Of a stretch of DNA of 64,000 bases, positions 59,925 to 64,000 are shown piece after piece. Under the pieces are notes generated by a model. The model made no database searches. It was not told the origin of the DNA and saw only the letters and a list, made by a program, of their open reading frames with translations. The stretch comes from CAWBLP01 sp963789495 (GTDB taxonomy: Bacteria > Pseudomonadota > Alphaproteobacteria > Acetobacterales > Acetobacteraceae): contig CAWBLP010000031.1 in assembly GCA_963789495.1 (NCBI GenBank), positions 124,001-188,000 of the forward strand, given 5' to 3'. Numbering within the stretch: the first letter of the stretch is position 1; each line of letters begins with the position of its first letter. Both the position numbers and the translations under genes were made by a program.

Positions 59925-60458
59925 ATGCAACGCAAAAGCTTCGCCGAGATGACCTGCCCGATCGCCCGCACCCTGGAACTGGTCGGCGAGTGGTGGAGCA
60001 TCCTGATCCTGCGTGACGCCTTCGCCGGGGTGACCCGGTTCGACGCCTTCCAGGAAAGCCTCGGCATCGGCACCAACACGCTCACCCGCCGGCTCAATGC
60101 CCTGGTGGCCGCCGGCCTGCTGGAACGCCGCAGCTATCACCAGCACCCGCCCCGCCACGAATACCTACTGACCCAACGTGGCCACGACTTCCGGCCGGTG
60201 CTGCTGGCGCTGCTCGCCTACGGCAACCGCCACCTGACCCCCGAGGGCGAGACGGTGGTCATCCTGGACACCGCGACCGGACAGCCGGCGGAGCCCGTCG
60301 TCGTGGACCGTCACTCCGGCCGGCCGCTGACCGCACCGCGCTTCCGCCTCGCCGCCGGCCCCGCCGCCAAGGGCGCGACGCGGGACCGGCTGAATGCCGC
60401 CGGACACAGCCTGCTGCACCCGCCGCCCGATCCCGCCGCCCCGGACGCCCGGGTGTGA
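59925..60458 (+). CDS. HxlR-family transcriptional regulator
   Basis: A 177-residue winged-helix regulator of the HxlR/MarR-like group. CPIARTLELVGEWWSILILRD, RFDAFQESLGIGTNTLTRRL and YLLTQRGHDFRPVLLALLAYG are the family blocks; the N-terminal Cys of the conserved C-P-I start is present and can act as a redox or electrophile sensor in this family. About 70 residues beyond the HTH are Pro/Ala-rich. It overlaps the MATE transporter start by 4 bp (GTGA), so it probably controls that exporter. Confidence 0.92.
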   Translation: MQRKSFAEMTCPIARTLELVGEWWSILILRDAFAGVTRFDAFQESLGIGTNTLTRRLNALVAAGLLERRSYHQHPPRHEYLLTQRGHDFRPVLLALLAYGNRHLTPEGETVVILDTATGQPAEPVVVDRHSGRPLTAPRFRLAAGPAAKGATRDRLNAAGHSLLHPPPDPAAPDARV

Positions 60459-61849
60459 ACGTCCACTCCGGCCAGGCGCCCGCCGCCGCGGCGGCATCGG
60501 CCAGCGCCGTCGATCCGCGCACGCACCGCCTGCTGCACGGGCCGATCGTGCCCACCCTGCTGCAGCTCGCCTGGCCGAACATGCTGGTGATGCTGGCGCA
60601 GGCCTCCACCAGCCTGATCGAGACCTGGTTTCTGTCCCGCCTCGGCATCGACGCCCTCACCGGCATGGCGCTGGTGTTCCCCGGCTTCCTGATGATGACC
60701 ATGCTGTCGGCCGGCGCGATGGGCGGCGCCATCGCCTCGGCCATCGCCCGCGCGCTTGGCGCCGGCCGCCGCGACGCGGCCGAAGCGCTGGCCCTGCACG
60801 GGGTGCTGCTGAACGCCGCGCTGGGCCTGCTCACCGCGGCGCCGTTCCTGCTGTACGGCCGCGCGATCTACCGCGCCATGGGCGGCACAGGCGCCTCGCT
60901 CGACGCCGCCATGGCCTATTCCAACGTGGTGTTCGCCGGCAACATCCTGCTCTGGGTGATGAACGCCTTCGCCAGCACCATCCGCGGCACCGGCAACATG
61001 TTGACCCCCTCGCTGGCGATCTGCCTCGGCGTGCTGCTGCTGGTGCCGGCCTCGCCGCTGCTGATCTTCGGCCTGGGCCCGATCCCGGCCCTGGGCGTCG
61101 CCGGCGGCGGCGCCGCGGTGCTGCTCAGCACCACCGTCATGCTGCTCGTGCTCGGCTGGTACGTGCTGGCCGGCCGCAACACGGTGACCTTGCGGCCGAC
61201 CCGGCTGCGCTGGCGCCTGACACGGGAGATCCTTCGCATCGGCGCCATCGGCTCGGTCAACACGCTGAATACCACGCTGATCATGGCGCTGCTGACCAGC
61301 GCCATCGGCGCCGCCGGCGGCCCAGACGCGATCGCCGGCTATGGCACGGCGGCACGGCTGGAATACCTGCTGATCCCGCTGGTGTTCGGCCTCGGCGCCC
61401 CACTGGTCGCCATGGTGGGTACCAATATCGGCGCCGGCCAGCAGCGCCGCGCCATCCGGGTCGCGCTGACCGGCGCGACCATGGCCTTCCTGCTGACCGA
61501 GACCATCGGCCTGGCCGCTGCCGCCTGGCCGCGAAGCTGGCTGCTGCTGTTCGGCGACGACCCTGCGATGCTGGCGAACGGCGCGCTGTACCTCCGCCTG
61601 GTCGGCCCGGCCTATGGCTGCTTCGGCTTCGGCCTGTCGCTGTATTTCGCCTCCCAGGGCGCGGGCCGGCTGGGCTGGCCGCTGCTGGCCGGCGCGATGC
61701 GCGCACTGATCGCCGTCGGCGGCGCCTGGCTCGCGCTGCTGGCAACCGGCTCGCCTACCCTGGTGTTCGCGGCGGTCGCCGGCTCGCTCCTCGCCTATGG
61801 CGCCGTCATGGGCGGCATCGTCGCCAGCGGCACCTGGTTCCGGCACTAG
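60455..61849 (+). CDS. MATE-family efflux transporter
   Basis: A 464-residue multidrug and toxin exporter with about twelve hydrophobic segments in two related halves. PTLLQLAWPNMLVMLAQASTSL and ETWFLSRLGIDALTGMAL begin the first half; GTGNMLTPSLAI and ILRIGAIGSVNTLNTTL the linker and second half; GLGAPLVAMVGTNIGAGQ is the family repeat. GTG start inside the HxlR stop. The family exports cationic or aromatic compounds in exchange for protons or sodium; the specific substrate is unknown. Confidence 0.93.
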   Translation: MNVHSGQAPAAAAASASAVDPRTHRLLHGPIVPTLLQLAWPNMLVMLAQASTSLIETWFLSRLGIDALTGMALVFPGFLMMTMLSAGAMGGAIASAIARALGAGRRDAAEALALHGVLLNAALGLLTAAPFLLYGRAIYRAMGGTGASLDAAMAYSNVVFAGNILLWVMNAFASTIRGTGNMLTPSLAICLGVLLLVPASPLLIFGLGPIPALGVAGGGAAVLLSTTVMLLVLGWYVLAGRNTVTLRPTRLRWRLTREILRIGAIGSVNTLNTTLIMALLTSAIGAAGGPDAIAGYGTAARLEYLLIPLVFGLGAPLVAMVGTNIGAGQQRRAIRVALTGATMAFLLTETIGLAAAAWPRSWLLLFGDDPAMLANGALYLRLVGPAYGCFGFGLSLYFASQGAGRLGWPLLAGAMRALIAVGGAWLALLATGSPTLVFAAVAGSLLAYGAVMGGIVASGTWFRH

Positions 61850-62094
61850 CGACCCGCCGCGGCCGCCGCACCGGGCCGGCAGAAGACGCCCCATCGGCGG
61901 GCCGCCGGCCGCCTCGCCCGCTTCCCCCGCCGTCGCGCGTTTATCGTTGCTTAAATACATCGGGCGTATCCTCGCCGCGTAACATCGATCCATGCCTGGG
62001 CCGGGATCCACAGCCGCCCGGCCATCGATCGCAATCCTGGCTGGTCGCAACGGGAGCCGCGGCACAGCGAACTATCGGTATGGGAGGACGCTCC

Positions 62095-63417
62095 ATGATC
62101 GGACGCCGCACGCTGTTGGCCGGCTCCGCTGCCGGGCTCGCCATGCCGGCCCTCATGCAACGCGCCGATGCACAATCCACCTTCGACTGGCAGAGCTACA
62201 GGGGCCAGAAACTGGTCGTCAGCCTCACGAAGAACCCGCGCTCTGACAATCTGCAGCACCATCAGAGGGAATTCGAGGCGCTCACCGGCATCGAGGTGAT
62301 TTCGGAACAGATGCCGGAGCAGCAGCAACGGCCGAAAATGGTGATGGAGCTCGCCTCCGGCCGGCCCAGCTTCGACGTCACGCATCTCTCGCTGCATGTG
62401 TCCAAGCGCGTGGTCGGCGCCGGCAAATGGCTGGAGGATCTGCGTCCCTACCTGGCCAATGCCGCGCTGACCGCGCCGGATTATGACTGGGACGATATGA
62501 GCGCGGGCGCGTTGCGCGCGGTCACCCAGCCGGACGGCCGCATCGACACCCTGCCGCTGGAGACGGATATCTGGCTGCTCTACTACAACCGGCAGATCTT
62601 TCAGCAGAACGGCGTCAGCGTCCCCAAGACCTTCGATGAGATGCTGGCGACGGCCCGCAAGATCAACGATCCCGGCAACGGCACCTACGGCTTCGTCGCG
62701 CGCGGCGTGACGAACGCGAACGTGCCGGTCTGGACCAGCCTGCTGCTGGGCCAGGACCAGGATACCGTGACACCGGATGGCCGGACGCTGCTGACCGACA
62801 CGCCACAGGCGATCTGGGCCGGCGAGATGTACAAATCCCTGCTGCGCGAATGCGCCCCGCCCGGGGTGGCCGGTTTCAACTGGAACGAATGCCAGACCAG
62901 CTTCATGCAGGGCAAGGTCGGCATGTGGATGGATGGCGTCGGCTTCACCCCGCCGCTGCTGGACCGGAACGTCTCCAGGATCACCAACCATGTCGGGTTC
63001 AGCCTGATGCCGGCCGGGCCGAAGGGCCAATTCTGCCCGGTGTTCTGCGACGGGCTCGGCATTCCCGCGCACAGCAAGGCCAAGGAGGCGGCGTTCCTGT
63101 ACTGCCAGTGGGCCACCAGCAAGCCGATGCTGCTGAACCTGGTGAACATGGGCGGCGGCGCGTCGCCGCGGCTGTCCACCTACAACGATCCCACCCTGCT
63201 GAGCGCCAGTCCGTTCGGCAAGGAATGGCTGGCCACTCTGCTTGCGAGCATGAAGATCGCGCGCCCCGGCCTGCCGGAAATCATCCCGGTCACCGCGTTC
63301 CGCGACGTAATCGGTCTCGCGCTCAGCAACGCCGTGGGCGGCGCCGATGTCGCGACCGAGCTGCGCAATGCCACAAGGGCGTTCAAACCGATCCTGGCGC
63401 AGTCGCTGAAGAGCTGA
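62095..63417 (+). CDS. Sugar-type ABC transporter substrate-binding protein
   Basis: A 440-residue extracytoplasmic solute-binding protein of the family used by sugar and glycerol-phosphate importers. The first 26 residues are a signal peptide with paired arginines (GRRTLLAG), a Tat-like pattern, and a likely cleavage after ADA. The mature part has VVSLTKNPRSD, FDVTHLSLHVSK, DTLPLETDIWLLYYNRQIF, the family block near ligand contacts, and GKVGMWMDGVGFTPP. GGGAGGACG lies before the ATG at 62095. The genes for permease and ATPase should follow; only a shortened permease is seen. Confidence 0.9.
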   Translation: MIGRRTLLAGSAAGLAMPALMQRADAQSTFDWQSYRGQKLVVSLTKNPRSDNLQHHQREFEALTGIEVISEQMPEQQQRPKMVMELASGRPSFDVTHLSLHVSKRVVGAGKWLEDLRPYLANAALTAPDYDWDDMSAGALRAVTQPDGRIDTLPLETDIWLLYYNRQIFQQNGVSVPKTFDEMLATARKINDPGNGTYGFVARGVTNANVPVWTSLLLGQDQDTVTPDGRTLLTDTPQAIWAGEMYKSLLRECAPPGVAGFNWNECQTSFMQGKVGMWMDGVGFTPPLLDRNVSRITNHVGFSLMPAGPKGQFCPVFCDGLGIPAHSKAKEAAFLYCQWATSKPMLLNLVNMGGGASPRLSTYNDPTLLSASPFGKEWLATLLASMKIARPGLPEIIPVTAFRDVIGLALSNAVGGADVATELRNATRAFKPILAQSLKS

Positions 63418-63454
63418 CCCCGAACGATCCGGCGGCAAACACCCAGGCACCGAG

Positions 63455-64000
63455 ATGAGCGCAACCATCACTGGCATGCGGACACGGCCCCGCGGCGAAC
63501 ACACCTGCGCACGGCACAACTGGCTGTTCGCCGTGCCGGCCGGCTATGGCATCGGTAAGACCCGCGCGACCCGGGCCGCCGTCCTGGTCCTGATCGCCCG
63601 CGCGACCCTGGGCCTATCCTACCTGATCCCGCTGTTCCTGCTGTTCCAGTGGCTGGGCACGCTGATGCCGCTGGTCATTACCCACCTGGTGGTCATGCTG
63701 CCGGTCGTCGTGTCGATCATGATCGGCTATTTCGAAGGCCTGCCGGTCGATCTGGAGGAAGCCGCGCTGATGGATCGCTGCAACATCTGGCAGGCGTTCC
63801 GCGACGTCGCCGTGCCGCGGGCGCGACCCGGCATCGTCGTCGGCCTGATCCTGTCGTTCGTCGTCAGTTGGAACAACTTCATCGCCGGCGTCGTGCTGGC
63901 CGGACGCGACAGCCGCACCCTGCCGGTCGCGGTCTGCAACGTGCTGACCTTCGAGCAGATCTTCCGGGGGCCGCTGGCCGCCGCGGCGCTGGTGGCGACC
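63455..64000 (+). CDS. MalG-type ABC permease lacking its N-terminal third (3' end outside window)
   Basis: Open to the right edge. From about residue 28 it matches the second half of MalG-type sugar permeases: FAVPAGYGIGKTR, LSYLIPLFLLFQWLG, VITHLVVMLPVVVSIMIGYFEG, the EAA loop EEAALMDRCNIWQAFRDVAV with PRARPGI, and LSFVVSWNNFIAGVVLAG. The first 27 residues (MSATITGMRTRPRGEHTC...) are hydrophilic and replace about 100 residues with the first membrane spans. The start is 38 bp after the binding-protein stop, so a companion MalF-type permease is also missing. It looks like the product of a deletion and is probably not functional. Confidence 0.75.
   Translation, partial: MSATITGMRTRPRGEHTCARHNWLFAVPAGYGIGKTRATRAAVLVLIARATLGLSYLIPLFLLFQWLGTLMPLVITHLVVMLPVVVSIMIGYFEGLPVDLEEAALMDRCNIWQAFRDVAVPRARPGIVVGLILSFVVSWNNFIAGVVLAGRDSRTLPVAVCNVLTFEQIFRGPLAAAALVAT

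Noticed and set aside
60311..62065. 584-residue minus-strand frame opposite the MATE transporter
   Set aside because: Composition (Gln/Ala/Arg/His-rich, no domain) is that of a shadow frame; the plus strand has a clear twelve-span transporter.

Overview
The window is high-GC DNA with tightly spaced genes and many GTG starts. Gene content and order (def-fmt-truA, dapF-mtaB-ftsY, dnaB followed by alr, hisZ, zapE, a DUF6111-like gene fused by overlap to a CCA-adding enzyme) fit an alphaproteobacterium, most likely Rhodospirillales/Acetobacteraceae. This is inferred from gene content; no rRNA is present.

Layout. 1-6.8 kb: the 3' part of a SNF2-type helicase and a 1338-residue adenine DNA methylase, a pair like DrmD/DrmMI of class 1 DISARM defence; the other DISARM genes are not in the window. 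6.9-26 kb: metabolic chromosome, including a gamma-glutamyltransferase, zapE, an unusual phosphatase/ADP-ribosylglycohydrolase fusion followed by a 2OG oxygenase, an SGNH/MBOAT acyl-transfer pair, an acyl-CoA synthetase, hisZ, a divergent LysR/flavin-oxidoreductase pair, and a divergent Lrp regulator/ACC deaminase pair (acdR-acdS). 26-34 kb: tRNA-His, yghU, small catabolic genes, then def-fmt-truA and the CCA enzyme. 34.3-39.3 kb: toxin-antitoxin debris (an Xre/ParS antitoxin with an internally deleted RES toxin, an orphan HigA) and an IS4-family element inserted in a dispersed palindromic repeat. 39.3-49.7 kb: housekeeping (dapF, mtaB, ftsY, dnaB, alr), an MlaE permease and a pentapeptide-repeat protein. 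49.8-55.2 kb: an AT-richer mobile island with two different IS5-family elements, a recombinase remnant, an uncharacterised three-gene operon whose last gene is split by one IS, and an MNT-type nucleotidyltransferase. 55.5-64 kb: an FNR-box-preceded operon of three small membrane proteins, a 2-hydroxyacid dehydrogenase, a Baeyer-Villiger-type monooxygenase with a repeated operator-like sequence, an HxlR/MATE pair, and a sugar ABC binding protein followed by a permease that has lost its N-terminal part.

Recurring themes. (1) At least three families of non-coding palindromic repeats are dispersed between genes; one reads into the end of mtaB and another hosts an IS. (2) Six reading-frame breaks (alpha/beta hydrolase, IS4 transposase, dapF twice, ftsY twice) are all explained by one extra base each, all lie between 28 and 42.2 kb, and two of the genes are normally essential, so base-insertion errors in the assembly are more likely than gene decay. 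(3) Between ftsY and dnaB there is a rod-like predicted RNA fold followed by a minus-strand intrinsic terminator with no minus-strand gene, a candidate small RNA.
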